Origin: Polysphondylium violaceum
Lineage: Eukaryota; Evosea; Eumycetozoa; Dictyosteliales; Dictyosteliaceae
Assembly (NCBI GenBank): GCA_000277445.1
Contig: AJWJ01000416.1
Location: 1 to 21,261, forward strand
DNA length: 21,261 nt
Reading direction: 5' to 3'
Position 1 is the first letter of the stretch. Every line of letters begins with the position of its first letter. A program made the translations under genes and the position numbers. Under the pieces are notes generated by a model that was not told the origin of the DNA, did not search any database, and worked only from the letters and a program-made list of their open reading frames with translations. Shown piece by piece: positions 9,901-18,514 of this stretch.

Positions 9901-11952
9901 ACTAGTAGTGGATCACAGTTGCAACCACCAGCACCACAAACAAATGCCTTATCCTCACCACTTCAATCACCCAACCATCACAATAGCGATGACTTGGATA
10001 CCCCAGAAAGCGGTAGTATTCCCGGCGATGGAGGTGTCGAGTTGAAGATCCCTTCGTCTGAATCGTTGAGAAGAAGAATCAATAAGATTTCAGATACATT
10101 GTTGAGAAAAGAGTTGTTGAACAGAGTCACCAAACAACAGGCATTATACAGAAAGAACAATCCTGTTCCTGTTCCAGACTCAATTATCCAACAAGAAACC
10201 TTGGACAAAAAGATATTGTCACCCAATAGAATTGAATACGAAATATCTGATGAAGACGACTCTTCCATGGGCTCAACTCCTTTTGGCTCTAGTCAGTATC
10301 AATTGATGAGACAACAAATGAAACAACAATTACCAAATACTCAACAGATTTCTTCTCCTCCTTTCTCACAACAACCAACATCAACATCATCGTCCACTCA
10401 ACAACAACAAATGAGAAATACATTTAATCCATATGGTACAAGTGGAAGTAAATTACCTTTACCTCAACCACCATCCCCTCAACAACAACCACCACTTCCA
10501 TCATCGTCATCTTCACACCATTCTTCTCACCATCACCATCATTCTCATCATCATCATCATGCATCCCAACAACAAAAGTTACCATCACCTCAAAATGAAT
10601 TCAATAGAGGTGGCTCATCATCATCATCAACACTCCAACAACCACCCTCACCATCTAATCAACAACCACTCTTACCCTCTATTAAAAAGATTGATAAACT
10701 TATCACCAACAATGGTCCTAGTAACAACAACAATACTAATAATAATGGTAAAAACTATCCAATTATGGTTCATTTACTTTGGAACGACAGAGCCTATACT
10801 TTCTCTATCCCAATCCTCACCACTGTTGATTCTATCAAAAGATTATTGATTTCCAAAGCCAATCTTTCAAGTGTAGTTGGCACAGTTGGCGAAGACAAGG
10901 ACAATATTCTCAGACTCTATCACAATGAAAAGCCTCTTTTACCGTCTGCCAATCTTCAAGCATGCGGTGTTAGAGATCGTGACTCGATTCAAGTTGTCTG
11001 GGAATCCAAGTGGAAGACAATACAAGTCAGAGGATTTGATTTTGAAAGTGTTTTGATGAACGTACAAGACGACACCCTCTTGGAAGATATTGTCAAAGCT
11101 TATTTTATGAATTTCCAACCTCCCTATGAAATTAAGAATCTTCGTGTCGAATTGAATGGCAAGGTGTTAGACTTGAACTCTGACATTGGCACCAATAACA
11201 TCAAGGGTGACTCTTTTCTCACCATTGTTCCATCCAACGATATCATTCGTGTCCAAGTCGTACCCTCTTGGGGCGGTGAAAAGGAAATCTATGCCCTCCA
11301 CAAGAAAACCACTGTTCTTTCAAAATTGATAGACTCTTTTCTCAAGAAATACACATTGTTACCCAAACAAATTGATTTCTATGTCCCACGTCTCGGTATT
11401 TCATTGGATCCAAACAAGACACCAGCTCAAATGGGTGTAGACAATGAAACCGATATCACCGCCGTACTTTTGTTGGTTAGAGTCGATGCCACATTTACCA
11501 CCACTACCATTCCCTATTTCCTCAGCACCTCGACTTCTTTTGAATCCCTTTTCCAAAGATTCTGTGACAAGGTTGGCATCCGTAAAGAGAATGCAATCTT
11601 TATCTATAATCAAAGAAAACTCAATGCCGAAGACACACCAGAAACCATCAGAATGAGTCCTCAAGCTAAAATCACTGTACTCTTGGACAAACAACCAGCC
11701 CCTCCCATTGAGAAACCAAGCGTAATTGAAATCGAAGTCAAATTGGTTGGTCACGATGCCGGTAGTTTTATAAAGATGAACACTCAAAAACCTTTTCCTC
11801 TCAAGATTCTAATGGACAAGTTTTGCGATGAACACAATCTCATTAAATCTAGAACCTTTTTCACTTTTAAAAATCGTACAGTTAATCCTGATGATACTCT
11901 CTCAACTATTGGTTTAAAGGATACCGATGTTATAGAATGTCATACATCTTAA
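3908..11952 (+). CDS. chdC: CHD subfamily III (CHD6-9/Kismet-type) chromatin remodeller with C-terminal ubiquitin-like array
   Basis: Exons are 3908-6556 and 6622-11952, with a 65-bp phase-0 intron (GTATGT...TATAG) inside the ATPase; the product is 2,659 residues. Order: Pro/Thr/Gln-rich N terminus with poly-Q (about 192-235) and basic nuclear-type motifs; Ser/Asp/Glu-rich acidic stretch (about 346-428); first chromodomain (about 480-620) interrupted by an Asp/Lys and poly-Thr insert (about 519-559); second chromodomain (641-697); Snf2 ATPase with DEMGLGKT (757-764), DEGH (863-866), LTGTPLQN just after the splice join, STRAGGVGINL (from 1120) and QARCHRIGQ (ending 1160). The RCHRIGQ form, the following ILERST...FSKASF...NFWEKV block, a SANT-like segment (1524-1600) and KSLLVGVYKHGYGKHPE with downstream DPEL (about 1921-1952) are signatures of CHD6-9. 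A His/Gln/Ser-rich linker precedes five ubiquitin-like folds (about 2262-2659). It should slide nucleosomes by ATP hydrolysis in the nucleus. The symbol follows the Dictyostelium type III CHD gene and is inferred. Confidence 0.93.
9025..9213 (+). repeat. Imperfect tandem duplication inside the CHD coding sequence
   Basis: Two copies, 9025-9105 and 9127-9213, start 102 bp (34 codons) apart. Each encodes TPTTTAVTET, a short Thr-rich spacer, and DKEMVDKKEEIKVD. The second copy carries two extra codons in the Thr/Pro spacer and several synonymous changes, so the duplication is not brand new. It lies in the disordered linker between the SANT-like and SLL/KHGY segments and keeps the frame. Confidence 0.85.
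10756..11949 (+). other. Region encoding five tandem ubiquitin/SUMO-like domains at the CHD C terminus
   Basis: Within the CHD protein I divide residues 2262-2659 into five units of about 75-83 residues: 2262-2345, 2346-2422, 2423-2502, 2503-2577 and 2584-2659. Each has a leading beta hairpin, a helix with a KxL/DxF pattern and a late beta strand after a Leu/Gly turn. The last is clearest and reads like SUMO or Rad60 SUMO-like domains: IEVKLVGHDAG, then LKILMDKFCDEHNL, FTFKNRTVNPDDT and IGLKDTDVIECHTS. None ends in the di-Gly needed for conjugation, so they would act as fixed binding modules. The fold call is by eye; the fifth unit is the surest and the second the weakest. Confidence 0.65.
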
Positions 11953-11973
11953 AAAAGAACAACACAACAATCC

Positions 11974-12000
11974 AATTTAATTTAATTTAATTTAATTTAA
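11974..12000. repeat. (AATTT)5 pentamer repeat in the CHD 3' flank
   Basis: Five AATTT units followed by AA, directly after the CHD stop. AATAAA polyadenylation-type signals follow at about 12061. The 272-bp gap to the next gene also holds a T run (about 12157-12170) and a TATA-like GTATAAAT just before the next ATG. Confidence 0.8.
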
Positions 12001-12224
12001 ATTGAATATACATTAATACTATATTATTATAATTGCTACTGTAAATATCATTATTATATTAATAAAATAAATACTTTTTTTAAATATAAATCTATTTTCC
12101 AAGATGTGTCTTGTTTGATTTGACGACTTTTGTGTTGAACTCGACTAGTTTTTTAATTTTTTTTTTTTTTTAGAAAAAAAACTTTCATAAAAACTTCTTA
12201 TTACATTCTAAAGAGGGTATAAAT

Positions 12225-14210
12225 ATGAGTACTTACCTAAATCAGCCAATAATACCCTTACCAAACTATGTAATTAGATCTATTCTCAACTTAAGTTTGT
12301 CAATAAGCAAATCACAACATCCTGCAACTTTTAATAAAAAGGATATTAAAATTCTATATTTATCTTTGATGCTTGTATCAAAAGAATGGAAAAATCAAAT
12401 AGGTATAGATATACATATATTAATGCATTCAACTGGATGAATAATAAAGTATCAACACTAATATATAATTCAATATATATCTATAGTTCCTTTATTAGAT
12501 TTTCCTACATGCGTAATACAAAAGTCAAATGATTTAAGATTATATTTAAATAACTATAATGATAAACCAAATATAAAGATTTATCTTATGCTTTCAACGT
12601 TTTTATGTGATGAATTTGCATTACTTAATGACAATGAAAAAGATATCATATTCTCTAGAGTAGAACATTTAACAATATCAAATAGTTTTAATGATAATCT
12701 AGTCAAGGTTGAATCACTGTTACATAAATTTATAAATATAAAAGTATTGGAACTAAATAATCCTTTAATTTTAACAAAAAAGTTTAAAGATATTAAAGAT
12801 AAACAACAACAACAACAACTAGTAAATAATAGTAATAATAATAGTAATATATTTGGTGATTCAATTCAAAAGATTATAACTAGATCAATATTCAATTTAA
12901 ATATATTTAACGATTGTATAAAAGATGGTTTTTTAAATAATTTAAAAGAGTTGAATTTAATCAATGTTTCAAATAACGGTAGCGGATCTATATCAATAAC
13001 AGGTTTTCATCAATCAAATATAATGTATAAAATTGAAAAACTATTTATTTATACTGTACAATATGACAAAAGTTCTTTAACTAGATTCTTTAATAATATT
13101 AAAAACAATTCAAATAATACAGATAACAATAGTAATAGTAATAATAATAATAATAATAGTCAGGTTAATGATGATCAAGATTTTAAAAACACCAACATTA
13201 AGTTAAAAAATTTATCAATTGTAAAATGCCCAACAAAATCAAATATTAGTGATCTATTGGAGTCGATGAGTGATTTTAGTAATCTAAATCTATTTCAATT
13301 TGTTTCACCAAACGATGATGTTAATTTATCTTATCTTTTAGAGTTTTTATCTGGAAATTTATTATTAAACAAATTTAAATTGGATGGCAATTTAGTAGAT
13401 GACACTATCCAAAATCCCAAAGTTATTCAATCACCCTTACCAGTTTCAAAAATACAGTATCTTTCTCTACAAATTCCAAATTTTGTTTTATGTTCAAAAA
13501 TATTTGAACACGTTGCATTTAATCACTTGGAATCACTCAGCATTACATTCACTGAAGTCACTCCACCCATCGACCACACAATCAATCACATCGTACGTTC
13601 CCTATCATCAACCTTACTCAAACTCACCTTAAAATCATCTCAAAGAAGCTTCTCTCATGATAAATCCATTTGGGAACTATTCTTTGCCACGATACAGTCA
13701 ACCAATAGTAAATTGACCAATCTGATTCTCCAATGTTTTGAAATCCCAGGTGATATACTATTAAACTTTCTCCAATACAATCATCCAACACTACAAAGAC
13801 TCGACATCGATGCCAGATTACCAGACGACAATCAAATTGATCCAGCATCTCTTGTCGATCCAATCTGTAATAATACACATTTGGTTGCTCTTAATCTTAG
13901 CCTTACTTATCCAAACTCTTGTAATTTTAAATTTCAAGAATTTGCAAATCTCTATCTCTTGATCTTGGAAAACAACAATACCATTCAACATTTGGATTTT
14001 AGTTTAGACTCCGGAATGATGATCTCTGAAAAGAAAAAAGGTGTCAATATCGATAGAGCCATCAGAGCCATTCAAAACAACAATAGCTTGATTTCATTAA
14101 ATTCTGGTCATATATTTGACAAATTCACCGATGGTTATCCTAAATTGGAAAAAGCAATGTCAAAATTAATTCCATTTTATTATCCTCCTGATAATGAAAG
14201 TTTCAAATAA
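12225..14210 (+). CDS. F-box-like leucine-rich-repeat protein (two exons)
   Basis: Exons are 12225-12402 and 12487-14210. The 84-bp phase-1 intron begins GTATAGAT and ends CTATAG, and the join makes a Val codon; the product is 633 residues. The N terminus (LPNYVIRSILNLSL ... LVSKEWKNQI) has the spacing of the degenerate F-box-like start seen in many dictyostelid repeat proteins. The rest contains irregular leucine-rich repeats such as LKELNLINV, LKNLSIVKC, IQYLSLQI, LESLSITF, LTNLILQCF, LQRLDID, LVALNLSL and IQHLDFSL. Asn-rich runs interrupt it near 13090-13180. If the F-box is functional it would bind Skp1 and recruit targets to an SCF ubiquitin ligase through the repeats; this is inferred from family. 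Base composition changes sharply along the gene: the 5' half is much more AT-rich than the part after about 13480. The AATAAA signal overlaps the stop. Confidence 0.82.
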
Positions 14211-14257
14211 AAATATCTATAGACATCCAACAACAATTGTTATTTGTCATTATTTTT

Positions 14258-16222
14258 TTATTGATTTAACCATTTAGAAATAAAAGAGTTGATGGTAGCT
14301 TGAGCTGGAATAACTGTGGATGGAGTCACAGCGGTTGGGATCATCATATCTTGACAATGGGAAGTTCCAACAATAAATAAAGATGGGAGTAAAGGATCAC
14401 TGATAGAATGTTCAGTAAGACCTAAAGCAGACCATGGATCGTTCTATATTATTATATTATTAATATTTGTTGTTTTATAAATATTTTGAAAATGAAAATA
14501 AAAAACTTACCATTCCATTTACATAGAGAACATTTGAACCGGATGGATTAAGTCCACCAAATTCAGTGATGGTCCAGTTTACATTTGGTTCAAAATCAAA
14601 ACCAAAAACATCGGCACATTGTTTAACTTGATATGGTAAACCAAACATATCACCAAATGGTTGAAGATCACTTGGACCATCAGAAGTTTGGTAATAACCA
14701 AACTAAATTGGGAAACAAGAAAACATGTTAGTTGATTTGTAAAATTGAATAATGATGATAAAAAGCTAAAAAAAACATACATTGGTACAAGTTTGATAGA
14801 ACCACATACGACCACCAATGACAGTAGCATCGTTAGTAGTATTCATCATACTTTGAATCATAGTATTATAAGAAACATCTGTACATTGACCATTAGCAAA
14901 AAGATTCCAGATAGTAATATAGTTTGTGAGTGGATCATTTCCAGGTTCAACCATCATTTCACAAATCTAAAAAAAAAAAAGATATTAGAATCAATGGAAT
15001 AATGCGTACACATAATCAAACTTACATTTAAAAGAGATTGTTGACCAACTTCTTGATTATTATATTGAGCTACACCCATCCAATTACCAGCAAGTGCTTG
15101 CATAAAAGTGGCAATATCATCTGGATTACCATCAAGTGGTGGACATAAATTGAATTGTTGCTAAAATAAACAATATTGGTTAATACAATGTCATTGGTTT
15201 TTACTATAAAAATGATACATACATTGAGAGTAGAATAATCTTCTTGTAAAAGCATATCTTGAATCTTTTGAGTTGCATAGGAAATGTTTTCAATGCATTG
15301 ATTTCCAAGATTAGGAAGAGTTAAAATAGCTCTTTGAACAACTTCAAGATATTGGGAGAAATCAACGACTGGATTGACTGGACCAGATGAAGCAATGGCT
15401 AAATCAATTAAATTTGGATATTTGATTCTCATCCAACTAGATAAAGCACCTGAATAGCTACCACCAAATGTAACATATTTACTGGTTGGTTTAACATTAT
15501 AAGCTTGGTTAACCCAATCTCTGAAAACAGCATTATCAGCTAAACTATAAATTTGTAGATATAATGTTAATATCGAAAAAGGTTTTTTTTTCCAAATCAT
15601 TAATGAATATTTACGCTTGTTCTGGATTAAGATAGATTAACTAATATTATGATTTAAATTGTTGTTAATAAATAAATAAACAATAATCATGAAATAATTC
15701 ATAATTAACCTACATTATCAGTTCCAAGATCGGTGGTAGCAAAACTGGCACCATAGTATCTGTGTTCAAGAGAAATGATAAGAGCATTGTATTGTTTAGC
15801 CCAAATAACAAATTGAAGAGAGGTAACGGTGTCAAGTCCCATTGGACCTTCACCATTGATCATCATGAATACTGGACCATTTCCATTCCAATATTGATCG
15901 TTAATAATATAACGTTGTTGGAAAGTTTGAGTGTTGGCAACATTAAAGTGATCTAATCTCTGCAGTTTACAATTAAAAAAAAAAAAAGTTGATTAATTTT
16001 TGTCGAGTAAAAAGTAAGTCTACTAAATAAGGTAGTGATAAATACTTGAGTAAACCATTGGTATTGTGGTGTATAATCATGAACTTTTAAGAGCTCGGGG
16101 TCTGGTCTAAGACCTTTTCTCAAGTCAATGTGGGGATTGAAGCCTCTTTTTTGAGCTTCAACTGCTAAGCTGACTAATAAAATGCCAAATAATACAATTG
16201 ATAAAGTTTTCAATTTCATCAT
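14258..16222 (-). CDS. Serine carboxypeptidase of family S28 (lysosomal Pro-X carboxypeptidase / dipeptidyl peptidase II type)
   Basis: Eight exons on the minus strand: 16046-16222, 15714-15959, 15615-15640, 15223-15544, 15026-15160, 14781-14966, 14511-14702 and 14258-14443, separated by seven introns of 59-86 bp with GT...AG ends; the product is 489 residues. Residues 1-23 are a signal peptide (cleavage likely after VEA). Family S28 landmarks are QWFTQRLDHFN, the substrate-pocket region EHRYYG, LNPEQALAD (split over a 26-bp exon), the nucleophile motif GGSYSG with Ser179, NDPW with Asp430, and GTSHCQD with His457. The complete triad argues for an active enzyme. S28 peptidases cleave next to proline in acidic compartments, so the product is probably lysosomal or secreted and works in protein digestion. 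The gene is tail to tail with the repeat-protein gene, with 47 bp between stops, so their 3' UTRs probably overlap. PRCP and DPP2 subtypes cannot be separated here. Confidence 0.93.
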
Positions 16223-16911
16223 TGTGTGTGTATAGATATCTATCGTGAATCAATAAACTTTGATCTTTTTTTTTTTTTCAAACTCAATCAATCAGTAAAA
16301 AAAAATAAAAAAATGTAAAAAAAAAAACGTCAAATATTGTTCTCCCGACTTTTCGCTTTTGTCCATAGAATTATTTTTTAATACATCATCCAGCTTTCCG
16401 CATCGATTGAAAAAAAGGAAGAATAAAAATCATGATCATTTGATTTTATTCATTCCACAATAAAAACTTTGTTACTTGTTTATCAAATTATCTTTTTGAT
16501 AAATAAACTGCTCAACTCACACAAAAATGTGATTTTTTTAAAAAAAATAAAAAAAATTAAATTAATTTTATTTTAATTCATTTTTGTTTTTCGATCACTT
16601 TTTTTGTTTATATTTTTAGAGTATTTTTTTTTATTTTCACCAAATTACAGATAATAAAAATAATAGTAGTAGATAATATGGTTAAAAAATTCTGACCATC
16701 ATAAACATTACCAAAAACATCAGATTTATTAAGCTTAGCTTGACTCACGCCTGCCCTCTATATTATTAGTAGTGTGATAAAGAATAATAAGAATAATTTT
16801 TATTTTTTCATATTCATAATACATACACAAAACAAAAAAACAACACACAGCACACACATAGATATCTCAATATAAATATCATATCTTGATTAGAGTATAT
16901 ACAGAAATAAA
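16223..16911. other. Spacer between the S28 peptidase and the small membrane-protein gene
   Basis: This is mostly T/A-rich promoter DNA for two divergent genes. An AC-rich tract at about 16823-16860 looks like the leader of the plus-strand gene at 16912. A higher-GC segment near 16730-16757 does not fit promoter DNA and is listed separately as a possible minus-strand exon. I see nothing else that I can interpret. Confidence 0.5.
16608..16757 (-). CDS. Possible terminal exon of an unrecognised small membrane protein (partial)
   Basis: On the minus strand a good acceptor (AATATAG, ending at 16758) is followed by an open frame of 49 codons and a TAA. It begins RAGVSQAKLNKSDVFG and continues to a hydrophobic segment FLTILSTTIIFIICNLV, then a basic tail KIKKNTLKI. 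The layout resembles a small tail-anchored membrane protein, and the 5' part is clearly richer in G and C than its surroundings. There is no in-frame ATG, and an in-frame TAG lies just upstream, so a separate first exon is required. A GTATGT donor exists at about 16826, but the short hydrophobic ORFs before it are not persuasive, and that DNA also looks like the leader of the plus-strand gene. No family is recognised. Confidence 0.3.
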   Translation of the reverse strand, partial: RAGVSQAKLNKSDVFGNVYDGQNFLTILSTTIIFIICNLVKIKKNTLKI

Positions 16912-17218
16912 ATGAAGAATCCATTCAAAAACTTTAATATAATGGAGTATAGTCCCATTCAAAAGAATAAAGATAAGATTGAAATTTGTGGAGCTTCACC
17001 CCTTCATTGTGGTATGTATACGTGCTTTGTTTGGAATAGAATGCATGCACAGAGTATTGACATCAATATATTAACATATTCATACTATTATAGCTAAAAT
17101 GACACTTATCATTTTAATATTATGGGGTGTATTTATCGGTGTATTTATCGGTTTATTACATGGTTATATGGATGTTGGCAAGCACCACAACAAGAATTCT
17201 AGACTCTATAACGAGTAA
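16912..17218 (+). CDS. 74-residue single-pass membrane protein with glycine zipper
   Basis: Exons are 16912-17011 and 17094-17218. The 82-bp phase-1 intron (GTATGTAT...TATTATAG) rejoins as an Ala codon. The N-terminal 36 residues are hydrophilic and contain two cysteines (EICGASPLHC). A transmembrane helix follows at about 37-56, then a short hydrophilic tail (KHHNKNSRLYNE). Gly45, Gly49, Gly53 and Gly57 are spaced exactly four apart (GVFIGVFIGLLHG), a glycine-zipper pattern typical of helices that pack tightly against each other, as in some mitochondrial and small oligomeric membrane proteins. I do not recognise the family and assign no function. A GTAAGC donor-like sequence overlaps the stop, so further splicing is conceivable, but the continuation looks non-coding. 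Confidence 0.68.
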
Positions 17219-17411
17219 GCCACACATATATAAAGTCATTGTTTTTATTATAATAAAGAAAAGGCACTCCCTCCCAATAGACCTACCAAATGCGATACCC
17301 ATCGACATTTTATATATATAAAGAAAAAAAAAGATTTTTTTAAAATTTATTTTATTTATTTTTTTGTTTTTCAATCTCATTTCATCAGTTTTCTTACACA
17401 CAACAATAATT

Positions 17412-18452
17412 ATGACAGGATTAAAAACTAGATTATCATCGACAGTGGTTGTATTGTTGAAATGGGGAAATGGAATGATTAAACCCAAACATAATCTGTA
17501 TGATTATAAAATTATGATGGTGAAAAGAACAGAGAAGATTAAGGCATTTCCAGGTGCCCATGTATTCCCAGGTGGATCCGTTGATCAATCAGATCATGAT
17601 CCCCGCTGGAATACATTGTATCCAAACATTAAAGATTTACCATCTAAAATTGCTGCTCTCAGAGAGGTTTTCGAAGAGACAAATTTCATTTTAGACGACA
17701 AACTAAACAAACTCTTATTTACCAGTAAGTTGGATGAATTGGATCAATTGAGAAAAACTTTGAATGGCACTTGTGGTGTACCATCATCGTCACATGATAG
17801 CAGCATCAATAATAATGATAATGTTTTCTATGACTTTATATCGAAATCATCATTGACACCCACATTATCAAATCTTTATCAATGGGCAAGATGGGTAACA
17901 CCCATTGGCGCCATGGCCCCCACTCATAGATTCAATACATTGTTTTATATTGCACCCATTGAAACATATCCAACCAATGCGGCCATTGATAATGGTGAAA
18001 ATGTACAATTGGATTGGTTCTCTCCCGATGAAGCCTTGCATCAACACAATATAGGCAACATAGCATTACCTCCCCCAACATGGCTCACCATTCAACAACT
18101 CTCTCATTGTCACACTATTGAACAAGCCGTCCAATTGGCCAAACAAAGACAAGAAAAAGATATACCCTACGAACCAAAACTAATTAAACCAACAATCAGC
18201 GCATCAAATCTAACATCCGATTCATCCCATGTCTCTTATCAATTACAAGTACTCAAAGGCGACATTTTGTTTGACAATCCCAAGATTGACATTGACACCA
18301 TTGGTCCAAAGAATAGAATCGTGACCTATAGTCGTTCAGGTAACCTTGCCAATCACAAAACATGGTATTACTCTTACCAAAACACTGTACCCAAAGACAT
18401 GGATGAACTTTACAATAATTCCAAAAGTAATTTAATCAACTCAAAGTTATAA
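17412..18452 (+). CDS. Peroxisomal NUDT19-type Nudix hydrolase (CoA diphosphatase)
   Basis: A single exon of 346 residues. The open frame extends 16 codons further upstream, but only from a TTG within T-rich leader; the ATG at 17412 follows an AC-rich leader and is chosen. Family landmarks of NUDT19 (RP2-like) proteins are GAHVFPGG (48-55), then an insertion, then the Nudix helix ALREVFEETNF (about 82-92), with the REVFEE metal-binding glutamates intact. WVTPIGAMAPTHRFNTLFY and PPPTWLTIQQL further match the family's C-terminal half. The usual Nudix Gly after EE is Asn here. The protein ends in SKL, the canonical PTS1, so peroxisomal import is strongly indicated. NUDT19 and NUDT7 relatives hydrolyse CoA and acyl-CoA to phosphopantetheine products and adenosine 3',5'-bisphosphate, so control of peroxisomal CoA is the likely role. 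AATAAA lies at 18455-18460. Confidence 0.9.
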   Translation: MTGLKTRLSSTVVVLLKWGNGMIKPKHNLYDYKIMMVKRTEKIKAFPGAHVFPGGSVDQSDHDPRWNTLYPNIKDLPSKIAALREVFEETNFILDDKLNKLLFTSKLDELDQLRKTLNGTCGVPSSSHDSSINNNDNVFYDFISKSSLTPTLSNLYQWARWVTPIGAMAPTHRFNTLFYIAPIETYPTNAAIDNGENVQLDWFSPDEALHQHNIGNIALPPPTWLTIQQLSHCHTIEQAVQLAKQRQEKDIPYEPKLIKPTISASNLTSDSSHVSYQLQVLKGDILFDNPKIDIDTIGPKNRIVTYSRSGNLANHKTWYYSYQNTVPKDMDELYNNSKSNLINSKL

Positions 18453-18514
18453 ATAATAAAGTTAATTATTAAATTGTATTTATTAAGGTAATAATATTAC
18501 ATTCACTTCTTGTC

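Noticed and set aside
17215-17340. Possible third exon of the glycine-zipper protein via the GTAAGC at its stop
   Set aside because: A candidate acceptor exists near 17281, but the continuation is Lys/Phe-rich low complexity running into the Nudix leader.
17364-17411. Upstream extension of the Nudix hydrolase frame by 16 codons
   Set aside because: It starts with TTG inside a T-rich leader. The ATG at 17412 follows an AC-rich leader and matches the family start better.
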